This document shows positions 24,933-32,331 of a stretch of DNA of 64,000 bases, in pieces. Below the pieces are notes generated by a model. That model searched no databases, was not told the DNA's origin, and saw only the letters and a program-made list of their open reading frames with translations. The translations under genes and the position numbers were made by a program. The first letter of the stretch is position 1, and every line of letters starts with the position of its first letter. Source of the stretch: a bacterium (lineage in GTDB: Bacteria; Pseudomonadota; Gammaproteobacteria; Burkholderiales; Burkholderiaceae_C); NCBI GenBank assembly GCA_030824555.1, contig JAVBXK010000019.1, forward strand, positions 1 through 64,000. The letters are read 5' to 3'.

Positions 24933-25826
24933 ATGCTTGCTGAATCACGCTACCTCCGCTGCGCTGGGCGCGAACTTCATTTTGTTGACTGGGGCGACCC
25001 CAACGCCCCGGTGGTGGTGGCGTGGCACGGCCTGGCCCGTACCGGCCGCGACATGGACGAACTGGCCCGCCACCTGGTGGGCCAGGGGTACCGCGTGTTG
25101 TGCCCCGACACCGTGGGCCGGGGTCTCAGCCAATGGAGCGCCGACCCCGCCAACGAATACAAGCTGTCGTTTTACGCCGCCCAGGCGCGTGACCTGCTCG
25201 ACCAGCTGGGGTTGCAGCGCGTGCACTGGGTGGGCACCTCCATGGGCGGGGCCATCGGCACGCTGTGCGCAGGCGGGCTGGCCGAGCCCACGCTCAAAGG
25301 CCGCATCCGCAGCCTGGTGCTGAACGACAACGCGCCGCAACTGGCGCAGCCCGCCATCGAGCGCATCAAGGCCTACGCTGGCCAACCCCCTGCGTTTGAC
25401 ACCGTTCTGGAGCTGGAAGCCTTTTTCAGGCAGGTTTACAAGCCCTACGGCTGGCTGAGCGACCCGCAGTGGAAGGTGCTGACCGAAAGCTCGGTGCGCC
25501 GCCTGCCCGATGGCCGCGTGACCCCGCACTACGACCCGGCCATGGTGCAGCAGTTTGTGAACCACCCCGATGACTATTTGATTTGGCACCATTACGACGC
25601 CATCACCTGCCCGGTGCTGTGCCTGCGCGGCGCCGAGTCAGACCTGGTGCTGCCCGACACCGTGACCCAGATGCACACCCGTGGCCCCGGTGCACGCGGC
25701 CAGCTGACCGTGGTGGAAGTGCCCGGCTGCGGCCACGCCCCCGCGCTGAACGTGGACAGTCACTTCAACTGGGTGACCGGGTTTTTGAAAACCGCCGAGC
25801 AGGCCGAGGCAGGTGCTGGCCTGTGA
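24933..25826 (+). CDS. Alpha/beta-fold hydrolase
   Basis: A 297-residue cytoplasmic hydrolase with the fold marks WHGLARTGRDMDEL (oxyanion region), DTVGRGLS, the nucleophile S103 in GTSMGG, and a C-terminal HAPALN histidine. There is no signal peptide. Its place 41 bases after the oligomer hydrolase suggests an ester substrate from the same pathway, such as short 3-hydroxybutyrate esters taken up by the transporter. That is inference from position only. Confidence 0.8.
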   Translation: MLAESRYLRCAGRELHFVDWGDPNAPVVVAWHGLARTGRDMDELARHLVGQGYRVLCPDTVGRGLSQWSADPANEYKLSFYAAQARDLLDQLGLQRVHWVGTSMGGAIGTLCAGGLAEPTLKGRIRSLVLNDNAPQLAQPAIERIKAYAGQPPAFDTVLELEAFFRQVYKPYGWLSDPQWKVLTESSVRRLPDGRVTPHYDPAMVQQFVNHPDDYLIWHHYDAITCPVLCLRGAESDLVLPDTVTQMHTRGPGARGQLTVVEVPGCGHAPALNVDSHFNWVTGFLKTAEQAEAGAGL

Positions 25827-25877
25827 GGCCCCCACGGCCACTGACAGGTACTGTCTGATGGTTCAAAAAGCGCAGCA

Positions 25878-25938
25878 TAAAAAGTGAGCTGTTTGCGCTT
25901 GTGAATATTGCGCTAAAGCCAATTTCGCATGTCAAAAA
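25878..25938 (+). repeat. Palindromic interspersed element, copy 3
   Basis: Begins AAAAAGTGAGCTG, then GCGCTT, a loop, GCGCTAAAGCC and AATTTC. It is the left end of a larger inverted pair with copy 4. Confidence 0.65.
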
Positions 25939-26048
25939 ATAGCCGAAAAACACCAAAAATAAGGCTCAAACCGTTTGGGCAGGCGTTTTCAGGGTCATTG
26001 GTGGTTGATTTGGGTATTTTCGACAGATTTTTGACCAATTTCAGGTGA
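25939..26048. other. AT-rich spacer inside the inverted pair
   Basis: About 110 bases rich in A/T-runs between copies 3 and 4. I see no gene, promoter or further repeat that I can name. Confidence 0.5.
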
Positions 26049-26104
26049 CTTTTTTGGGTTCAAACGCCTTTAAATAAAGTGCAGGCAGCTCACTTTTTTT
26101 GCTC
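26049..26104 (-). repeat. Palindromic interspersed element, copy 4
   Basis: On the minus strand it begins AAAAAAAGTGAGCTG, then TGCACTT, a loop, AAAGGCG and an A-rich tail. It faces copy 3, and the outer 24 bases of the two match at 20 positions, as terminal inverted repeats would. Confidence 0.6.
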
Positions 26105-26121
26105 TGATTTCAGAAGCACAT

Positions 26122-27237
26122 TCAACCCTTCGCCCCCATCGTCAACGCTGCTTGCTTGCTGGCTGTCAATTCGGCCCCATCCGGCAGTGCCTGTGTAGGC
26201 CAACCTGAAAGGTGCTGGGCGGCGATGTCGGTCAGCGCACGTACCCAGCCCAGGTCGTCGTTCAGGCAGGGGATGTAGTTGAACGTGGTGCCGCCCGCGT
26301 GCAAAAACGCCTCGCGGGCTTCCATGTTGATTTCTTCCAGCGTTTCCAGGCAGTCGCCTGTGAAGCCGGGGCACATCACGTCCACCTGCTTGGTGCCCGC
26401 CTGGGCCAAGGCCACCAGGGTGGGCTCGGTGTAGGGCTCCAGCCATTTGGCCTTGCCAAAGCGGGACTGGAACGTCACCACGTACTGCTCTTTGCGCAGG
26501 CCCAGTGCCTGGGCCAGCAGGCGGCCGGTTTTGTGGCATTCGCAGTGGTAGGGGTCGCCCAGGTGCAGGGTGCGTTCGGGCACACCATGGAAACTCATCA
26601 CGAGCTTGTCTGGCTGGCCGTTGGCCTGCCAGTGTTTGCGCACCGTGGCGGCCAGGGCGCTGATGTAGCCGGGGTCGTCGTGGTAACGGTTCACAAACCT
26701 GAACTCGGGCAGGTGGCGGGTTTGGCGCCCCCAGTCGTACACCTGGTCGAACAGCGGCGCGGTGGTGGTGCCGCTGTACTGCGGGTAGGCAGGCAGCAGC
26801 AGGATGCGGGTATGCCCCTCGGCCTTCAACCGGTCCAGCTCGCTGGCGATGGATGGGTTGCCGTAAGTCATGGCGTAGCGCACGGTCACGTGGTGGCCGC
26901 GTTCACCCAAAAAACCTTGCAGCAGCTTGGCCTGCTTGTCAGTCCACACCTTCAATGGTGAACCTTCAGGCGTCCACACGCTGGCGTATTTGGCTGCCGA
27001 CTTGGCCGGGCGGGTGCGCAAAATGATGCCGTGCAAGATGAGCCACCAGATGGGCCTGGGAATTTCCACCACCCGGTGGTCACCCAAAAACTGCGCCAGG
27101 TAGCGGCGCAGGGCCGGGGCGGTGGGGGCATCGGGCGTGCCCAGGTTGCAGTACAGCACGGCAGTGCGTGCAGGTTGACCATGGGTGAACGGGGGTTCGG
27201 TGCGGAAGGGGGATGAAAGCGGGTTGAAAAAGGCCAT
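26122..27237 (-). CDS. hemH: Ferrochelatase
   Basis: Inserts Fe(II) into protoporphyrin IX, the last step of heme synthesis, fitting the many cytochromes encoded here. The 371-residue protein has LYCNLGTPDAP near 28-38, PQYSGTTTAP, the catalytic histidine H217 in SFHGVPER, and PGFTGDCLETLEEI with the conserved glutamates. The start is 19 bases from the divergent HAD hydrolase start. Confidence 0.96.
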   Translation of the reverse strand: MAFFNPLSSPFRTEPPFTHGQPARTAVLYCNLGTPDAPTAPALRRYLAQFLGDHRVVEIPRPIWWLILHGIILRTRPAKSAAKYASVWTPEGSPLKVWTDKQAKLLQGFLGERGHHVTVRYAMTYGNPSIASELDRLKAEGHTRILLLPAYPQYSGTTTAPLFDQVYDWGRQTRHLPEFRFVNRYHDDPGYISALAATVRKHWQANGQPDKLVMSFHGVPERTLHLGDPYHCECHKTGRLLAQALGLRKEQYVVTFQSRFGKAKWLEPYTEPTLVALAQAGTKQVDVMCPGFTGDCLETLEEINMEAREAFLHAGGTTFNYIPCLNDDLGWVRALTDIAAQHLSGWPTQALPDGAELTASKQAALTMGAKG

Positions 27238-27256
27238 GCGGTATTCTCACGCACCT

Positions 27257-27961
27257 ATGCTGGACACCACGCGCATACGCGCCATAACCTTTGACCTTGA
27301 CGACACGCTGTGGCCCATCTGGCCCATCATCGAGCGTGCCGAAAAAACGCTGTCTGCCTGGTTGGCTGTGCACGCACCGATGACGTCGGCCTTGTTTGCC
27401 AACGCCCATGCGCGGCACGACATTCGCCAGCAGGTGATGAAAAGCCGACCAGACATCCTTCACGACTTGAGCGCCATCCGTCGCGAGGCCATCAGGCTGG
27501 CGTTGACCCGTGCTGGCGACGACCCCGCATTGGCCGAGCCCGCTTTCGACGTGTTTTTTGCCGAACGCAACCACGTGACGCTGTTTGACGACACGCTGCC
27601 CGCGCTTGCGTGGCTGGCTTCGCGTTACCCGTTGGTGGCGTTGTCCAATGGCAATGCCGATCTCGGTAAGGTGGGGCTGTCGGCCTATTTCAAGGGTGGC
27701 ATCAGCGCGGCGCGTTTTGGTGTGGCCAAACCCCATGTCAGCATCTTTTTTGCTGCAGCAGAGTTGGCTGGTGTCGCGCCGCACGAGGTGCTGCATGTAG
27801 GTGACGATGCCCACCACGACGTGATCGGTGCACTGGGTGCGGGCATGCAGGCGGTCTGGGTCAACCGCAGTGAACACCTGTGGACCCACACCCCGCACGA
27901 ACCGAACGAAACCATCGGTCAACTCAACGAACTGTGTGATTTGCTGGCGGGTGAATGCTGA
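27257..27961 (+). CDS. HAD-superfamily phosphatase (YigB-like)
   Basis: A 234-residue hydrolase with all HAD motifs: nucleophile block TFDLDDTLW near 11-19, motif II LVALSNGN, the conserved lysine in GVAKPHVSIF and motif IV HVGDDAHHDV. The helical cap after motif I matches the YigB/YjjG type that act on FMN, sugar phosphates or nucleotides. The substrate is unknown. It diverges from hemH. Confidence 0.85.
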   Translation: MLDTTRIRAITFDLDDTLWPIWPIIERAEKTLSAWLAVHAPMTSALFANAHARHDIRQQVMKSRPDILHDLSAIRREAIRLALTRAGDDPALAEPAFDVFFAERNHVTLFDDTLPALAWLASRYPLVALSNGNADLGKVGLSAYFKGGISAARFGVAKPHVSIFFAAAELAGVAPHEVLHVGDDAHHDVIGALGAGMQAVWVNRSEHLWTHTPHEPNETIGQLNELCDLLAGEC

Positions 27962-28007
27962 CACGGCCCCTTCAGTTTGAGTGTCGATGCCATCCAAGGA
28001 GCCTGAC

Positions 28008-28679
28008 ATGACCACACCCGCTCTGACCATTTACGGCATTGCTGCCTCACGTGCAGTGCGCCCCCTCTGGGTGGCCGAAGAGCTGAGCCTGCCCTATACG
28101 CACGAGCCTGTGCCCTACCTGAATGCGGGTGCACGCACGCCTGAGATGCTGGCGCTCAACCCCAACGGCCACATTCCGGTGCTGAAAGATGCCCGCCCCG
28201 AGGGCGACGTGATCGTCTGGGAAAGCATGGCTTGCGCCCTGTACCTGGCCCGCGTGCATGGCAAAGCTGACGGGGTGGACATCAGCCCCGCCAGCGCGGC
28301 GGAAGAGGCCGATGCCCTGCGCTGGTCGTTCTGGGCCGTGACCGAGCTGGAAAAAGACGCCCTGACCGTGCTGATGCACCGCGTGGTCATGCCTGCCGAG
28401 CAGCGCAAGGCTGATTTGGCCGATGCCGCCGAAAGACGTCTGGCCGTGCCGTTGGGTGTGATGGAGCGGCACCTGGCCGCACAGCAGGCCAAAGGTCAGT
28501 CATGGCTGGCTGCCGATCGGTTTACCGTGGCCGACGTGTGTGTAGGCGCCGTGGCCGCCTGGGCCCTGCCAGCCCGGCACCTGATGGCCAGCTTGCCGCT
28601 GACCGCCGACTGGATTCAGCGTTGCCAGGCACGCCCGGCCCAGCAGGCGTTGCGCGTGAAGGCCCGCTCGGGCCGGTGA
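28008..28679 (+). CDS. Glutathione S-transferase family protein
   Basis: A 223-residue protein with an N-terminal thioredoxin-like domain (LTIYGIAASRAVRPLWVAEEL, NPNGHIPVL, VWESMACALYLA) and a C-terminal helical domain with FTVADVCVGAVAAWAL. The ESMA turn is the usual glutathione gamma-glutamate site. AAGGAG precedes the ATG at 28008. The reaction cannot be told from sequence. Confidence 0.9.
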   Translation: MTTPALTIYGIAASRAVRPLWVAEELSLPYTHEPVPYLNAGARTPEMLALNPNGHIPVLKDARPEGDVIVWESMACALYLARVHGKADGVDISPASAAEEADALRWSFWAVTELEKDALTVLMHRVVMPAEQRKADLADAAERRLAVPLGVMERHLAAQQAKGQSWLAADRFTVADVCVGAVAAWALPARHLMASLPLTADWIQRCQARPAQQALRVKARSGR

Positions 28680-28697
28680 CGGCAATTTTTTGGAACC

Positions 28698-29135
28698 TCA
28701 CGTGCGCAGCGCAATGGCCTGCAGCGCCTGGCGAAGCCGCTCGGGTATGGCCACGGGCTTGTTGGTGGCCTGCGCCACGAACACATGCACCATGGACCCC
28801 ACGGCACTGGGTGCTGTTTCTCCGGGCTTGAACAGCGCCACCTGATACGTGACAGACGAATGGCCCACCTTGGTGGTGGCAATGCCCACTTCCAAGTTGC
28901 CCGGGTAGGCCACCGGCCCCAGGTAGTCGCACTCGGAATGCACGATGAAGCCCACCACGTCGCCCCGGTGAATGTCCAGCCCGCCCTGGTCCACCAAGTA
29001 GGCGTTGATCACGCTGTCAAAGTAGTGGTAGTACACCGCGTTGTTGACATGGCCGTAAATGTCGTTGTCGGTCCACCGGGTTGAAACGGTGCCCACATGC
29101 GGGAAGGCGTGGCGTTGAGGGTAGGTTTTGCGCAT
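28698..29135 (-). CDS. Acyl-CoA thioesterase, 4-hydroxybenzoyl-CoA thioesterase family
   Basis: A 145-residue single hot-dog-fold protein. The catalytic region TRWTDNDIYGHVNNAVYYHYFDSV carries the family's D-x-x-G-H-V-N-N motif. It should hydrolyse an acyl-CoA. The chain is unknown. It lies 69 bases downstream of the iron alcohol dehydrogenase gene on the same strand and may share its transcript. Confidence 0.9.
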   Translation of the reverse strand: MRKTYPQRHAFPHVGTVSTRWTDNDIYGHVNNAVYYHYFDSVINAYLVDQGGLDIHRGDVVGFIVHSECDYLGPVAYPGNLEVGIATTKVGHSSVTYQVALFKPGETAPSAVGSMVHVFVAQATNKPVAIPERLRQALQAIALRT

Positions 29136-29204
29136 GGCTGTGGCTGCTGCAGGTAGGGCGTTGGCGGGTGTCCAGGTCGTTCAGTCGTGGTGCTTGCCGA
29201 ACAG

Positions 29205-30377
29205 TTACCACGCAGCCTGGTATATGGCACGTGCATCGTCGAGTGAAACCGGGCGCGGGTTGTTTTTCAGCAGCCGCTGCTGGCCCATGGCTGCGGCGGC
29301 CAGCGCATCGATGGCATCGGCCGCAATGTCGCAATCTCGCAGGCGCTGGGGCAGGCCGGTGCGGGCGGTCAGGTCGGCCATGTGGGCAATGAAGGCATCG
29401 CACCTGGCCTCTGCCGAGCCTTGCACGGCGGGCAGCACCACCGTGGCCAGTTCGGCATACAGGTTGGCACAGGCGGAACGGTTGAAACGCATCACGTGGG
29501 GCAACACCAGCGCGTTGCTCACGCCATGGGCAATGTGATAAATGCCCCCCAACGGGTACGCCAGTGCATGCACGGCCGCCACGGGCGAGTTTTCGAACGC
29601 CTGGCCCGCCAGCATGGCCCCCAGCAGCATGGCTTCGCGTGCAGCGGCATCAGTGCCGTTGGCATGGGCACGCAACAGGTTGCTTGACAGCAGTTGCAGC
29701 GCCTGGCGTGCCAGCATGTCAGACAGTGGGTTTTTGCGGTGAAGGCTGGTGTAGGCTTCGATGGCGTGCACCATGGCATCCACGCCCGTAGCGGCCGTCA
29801 CGGCGGGCGGCAGGCCAATGGTCAGCTGCGCGTCCAGCAGCACCAGATCGGCCAGCAACGCGGTGTTGACGATACCGGCCTTGGTGCTTTCGCCCGTGGT
29901 GACGATGGCAATACTGGTCACCTCCGAGCCCGTGCCTGCTGTGGTGGGCACCATCACCAGCGGCAAACGCGTGGCGCGCACGCTTTCCACGCCATACAGG
30001 TCTGGCAGCTTCAGCGCTGTGCCTGGCAGCGCCAGGCAGGCGACGATTTTGGCCACATCCAAGCTGCTGCCGCCGCCCATGCCCAGCACCAGATCCACAC
30101 CTTCGCTTTGTGCCTGCGACACCGCAGCCTGCACCACGGCTTCGGACGGGTCTGGCAACACACCTGTGAACTCGAACACGCTGAAACCCGCGTCGCGCAG
30201 CGACTGGCGCGCAGGGTTCAGCAAGCCGCTGCCAGCCAGGAAGGCATCGGTCACGATGAGCGCTTTCCGGGTTTGCGAGGCGGGTCCGAGGATTGAGCTG
30301 GCCAGGTCACCCAGGCGTTGCGAGCCGCCTTGCTCGACCACGGTGCGTCGCACGGTGTTGAATGGGAATGGTGTCAT
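29205..30377 (-). CDS. Iron-containing alcohol dehydrogenase
   Basis: A 390-residue group III dehydrogenase with the NAD-binding GMGGGSSLDVAK, PTTAGTGSEVT, and metal ligands in AMVHAIEAY, AVHALAYPLGGIYHIAHG. Oxidises or reduces an alcohol/aldehyde pair. Substrate not evident. Maleylacetate reductase is a relative but its typical short form and motifs fit less well. The minus-strand thioesterase follows. Confidence 0.9.
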   Translation of the reverse strand: MTPFPFNTVRRTVVEQGGSQRLGDLASSILGPASQTRKALIVTDAFLAGSGLLNPARQSLRDAGFSVFEFTGVLPDPSEAVVQAAVSQAQSEGVDLVLGMGGGSSLDVAKIVACLALPGTALKLPDLYGVESVRATRLPLVMVPTTAGTGSEVTSIAIVTTGESTKAGIVNTALLADLVLLDAQLTIGLPPAVTAATGVDAMVHAIEAYTSLHRKNPLSDMLARQALQLLSSNLLRAHANGTDAAAREAMLLGAMLAGQAFENSPVAAVHALAYPLGGIYHIAHGVSNALVLPHVMRFNRSACANLYAELATVVLPAVQGSAEARCDAFIAHMADLTARTGLPQRLRDCDIAADAIDALAAAAMGQQRLLKNNPRPVSLDDARAIYQAAW

Positions 30378-30761
30378 GTTGTCTCCTGCTGGGTTCCGAT
30401 GGTTTCGGCGGGCGGATGGTAAGGCAAGCCTGCGTGGGTCGGCTGTCGCTCACGTTGAAAACGCTGTGGTTGCTTAAAAATGTGGCACGTCAACGGGGTT
30501 TCAAGCTGCGCCTGGCTTGCGGCAAGGGCTCCCCATGCTGTCCAAGGGTTATCCACAGGGTTTGGCGTGTGTTTGCGGGATAAGTGCCCGTGAGTGGGCA
30601 CGCACAGCGGAAAAGTGATGATTGTGTTAGGGTATACCCTTATATGTAGGTCTGATGAGACCGCTCAAGGCGCCAGTCCCTGCAAACCAGGTCACACATA
30701 GCGCTTCCACACACTGTCGTGTCAGTGCCCTCTGTACAGACTTCACTGAGAACCCCAGATC
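30378..30761. other. Intergenic spacer with palindrome and a lone DnaA-box-like word
   Basis: Upstream of both the alcohol dehydrogenase (minus) and a small ORF (plus). It holds TTATCCACA at 30549-30557, a GTGCCC/GGGCAC hairpin near 30586, and the palindrome at 30629. No gene is evident. Confidence 0.5.
30629..30640 (+). promoter_or_regulatory. Perfect 12-base palindrome AGGGTATACCCT
   Basis: A self-complementary word followed directly by TATATG, about 120 bases before the small ORF at 30762. It looks like a dimeric repressor site or part of a promoter. No regulator gene is adjacent. Confidence 0.4.
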
Positions 30762-30980
30762 ATGACCACTGTCGAATTGACCACGCACCGAGCTGCCATG
30801 GCGCACATGCACATCGCCCACATCACAGAACCTGCTGAACGCCGCATGCAAACCCAAACTGCCAGCGATCAACTGCGTTTTGCCCTGGCTGAAACCCAGG
30901 CGGACCGACACACGCCTGACAGGTCATTGTTCGGTGCCCAGAGCAACTTCGATCTTTGCAAATACCTCATCGGCGTTTGA
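30762..30980 (+). CDS. Small hypothetical protein
   Basis: A 72-residue ORF I do not recognise. It is soluble and polar, with many His, Thr and Ala residues and no signal peptide or membrane segment. Support for it being real is position: a palindrome and promoter-like AT stretch upstream and a strong terminator 85 bases downstream. No clear Shine-Dalgarno is seen, only a weak purine stretch (GAGAA) about 15 bases upstream. Confidence 0.45.
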   Translation: MTTVELTTHRAAMAHMHIAHITEPAERRMQTQTASDQLRFALAETQADRHTPDRSLFGAQSNFDLCKYLIGV

Positions 30981-31064
30981 AGGGGCCGTCTGTTGGTGCG
31001 GACGAGGCCGTGGACATGGTTTGACGAACCTGACGCATCGGTTCAGGCAAGCAAGCACAGACAA

Positions 31065-31102
31065 GAAAAAAGCACCTAGGCATTTCTGCATAGGTGCTTT
31101 TT
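31065..31102. terminator. Bidirectional intrinsic terminator
   Basis: AAAAAAGCACCTA ... TAGGTGCTTTTT stem-loop with runs on both sides. It ends the small ORF transcript on the plus strand and the tRNA transcript on the minus strand. Confidence 0.9.
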
Positions 31103-31115
31103 CATTCTTGATTTT

Positions 31116-31191
31116 TGGTGGGTCCTGAGTGGCTCGAACACTCGACCTACGGATTAAGAGTCCGCTGCTCTACCAACTGAGCTAAGAACCC
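31116..31191 (-). tRNA. tRNA-Lys (anticodon CTT)
   Basis: A 76-base cloverleaf including an encoded CCA end. The anticodon loop is CTCTTAA, D-arm GCTCAGTTGGTAGAGC, T-loop TTCGAGC. It is 6 bases downstream of tRNA-Thr. Confidence 0.93.
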
Positions 31192-31197
31192 GAAAAC

Positions 31198-31273
31198 TGG
31201 TGCCGGAGAGATGAATCGAACACCCGACCTTCTCATTACGAATGAGCTGCTCTACCGACTGAGCTACACCGGC
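31198..31273 (-). tRNA. tRNA-Thr (anticodon CGT)
   Basis: A 76-base cloverleaf with encoded CCA. The anticodon loop is TTCGTAA. The acceptor stem has one T-T mismatch at pair 6-67. It starts only 11 bases after the fbp stop codon. Confidence 0.92.
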
Positions 31274-31283
31274 GAAGCTTTCA

Positions 31284-31289
31284 ATTATA
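31284..31289 (-). promoter_or_regulatory. Possible -10 box for the tRNA pair
   Basis: TATAAT on the minus strand, overlapping the fbp stop codon and 10 bases before the tRNA-Thr gene. I see no good -35 at the usual spacing. Confidence 0.4.
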
Positions 31290-32292
31290 GCTCGGTGTGA
31301 TAGCTGGTTACGCGGTCTACTTCGTTTTTGGAACCCAGGAACACCGGCACGCGCTGGTGCAGCTTGGTCACGGGCACGTCGAGGATGCGTTGGGTGCCAT
31401 CTGTGGCTGCGCCACCGGCTTGCTCCACCAGCCAGGCCATGGGGTTGGCTTCGTACATCAGGCGCAGCTTGCCAGCCTTGTCGGGTTCGCGCTTGTCCCA
31501 GGGGTACATGAACACGCCGCCACGGGTCAGGATGCGGTGCACATCGGCCACCATGCTGGCCACCCAGCGCATGTTGAAGTCTTTGCCGCGCACGCCTTCT
31601 TTGCCTTGCAGGCATTCGTCAATGTAGCGCTTCACCGGGGGGGCCCAATGGCGCATGTTGCTCATGTTGATGGCAAATTCTTTGGTGTCCGCTGGAATCT
31701 TCACATGCTCTTCGGTCAGCACGAAGGAGCCTTGCTCGCGGTCCAGCGTGAACATGACCACGCCGTCGCCCACGGTCAGCACCAATGTGGTTTGCGGGCC
31801 GTACACGCAGTAGCCTGCAGCCACCTGGTTGACACCGGTCTGCAGAAAATCGTTCTCTTCAATGCCGCGGTCGCCATCGGGTTTTTTCAGCACGCTGAAG
31901 ATGGTGCCGATGCTCACGTTCACGTCGATGTTGCTGGAGCCGTCGAGGGGGTCGAACAGCAACAGGTATTCGCCTTGTGGGTAGCGGTTGGGCACCAGGT
32001 AGATGCTGTCCATTTCTTCCGATGCCATGGCGGCCAGGTGGCCGCCCCATTCGTTGGCCTCGATCAGCACTTCGTTGGCAATGATGTCCAGCTTTTTCTG
32101 CATCTCGCCCTGGATGTTTTCGGTCTCAGCACCGCCCAGCACGCCGCCCAAAGCGCCTTTGTTGACGGCCTGGCTGATGCGTTTGCAAGCGCGGGCCACC
32201 ACTTCGATCAGCAAACGCAGCTGCGGTTGGATGTGGCCTTCTTCGCGTTGCTGTTCGACCAGGTATCGGGTCAGCGAAATTTTGGCTGCCAT
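31285..32292 (-). CDS. fbp: Fructose-1,6-bisphosphatase class I
   Basis: Gluconeogenic phosphatase, 335 residues. Metal and active-site segments are present: [10 protein letters not shown] (glutamates), [25 protein letters not shown], and [25 protein letters not shown]. The substrate-binding [14 protein letters not shown] follows. pepN ends 39 bases upstream and two tRNA genes follow at once, so the group is probably one transcript. Confidence 0.96.
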   Translation of the reverse strand: MAAKISLTRYLVEQQREEGHIQPQLRLLIEVVARACKRISQAVNKGALGGVLGGAETENIQGEMQKKLDIIANEVLIEANEWGGHLAAMASEEMDSIYLVPNRYPQGEYLLLFDPLDGSSNIDVNVSIGTIFSVLKKPDGDRGIEENDFLQTGVNQVAAGYCVYGPQTTLVLTVGDGVVMFTLDREQGSFVLTEEHVKIPADTKEFAINMSNMRHWAPPVKRYIDECLQGKEGVRGKDFNMRWVASMVADVHRILTRGGVFMYPWDKREPDKAGKLRLMYEANPMAWLVEQAGGAATDGTQRILDVPVTKLHQRVPVFLGSKNEVDRVTSYHTEL

Positions 32293-32331
32293 GGGTATCT
32301 CCTTGGGGTGTGTATTCAGGTTGTTCGGCTG

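Noticed and set aside
30549-30557. TTATCCACA, a perfect DnaA-box word, taken as a possible origin signal
   Set aside because: It is a single box with no dnaA, gidA or AT-rich unwinding region near it. One copy is expected by chance.
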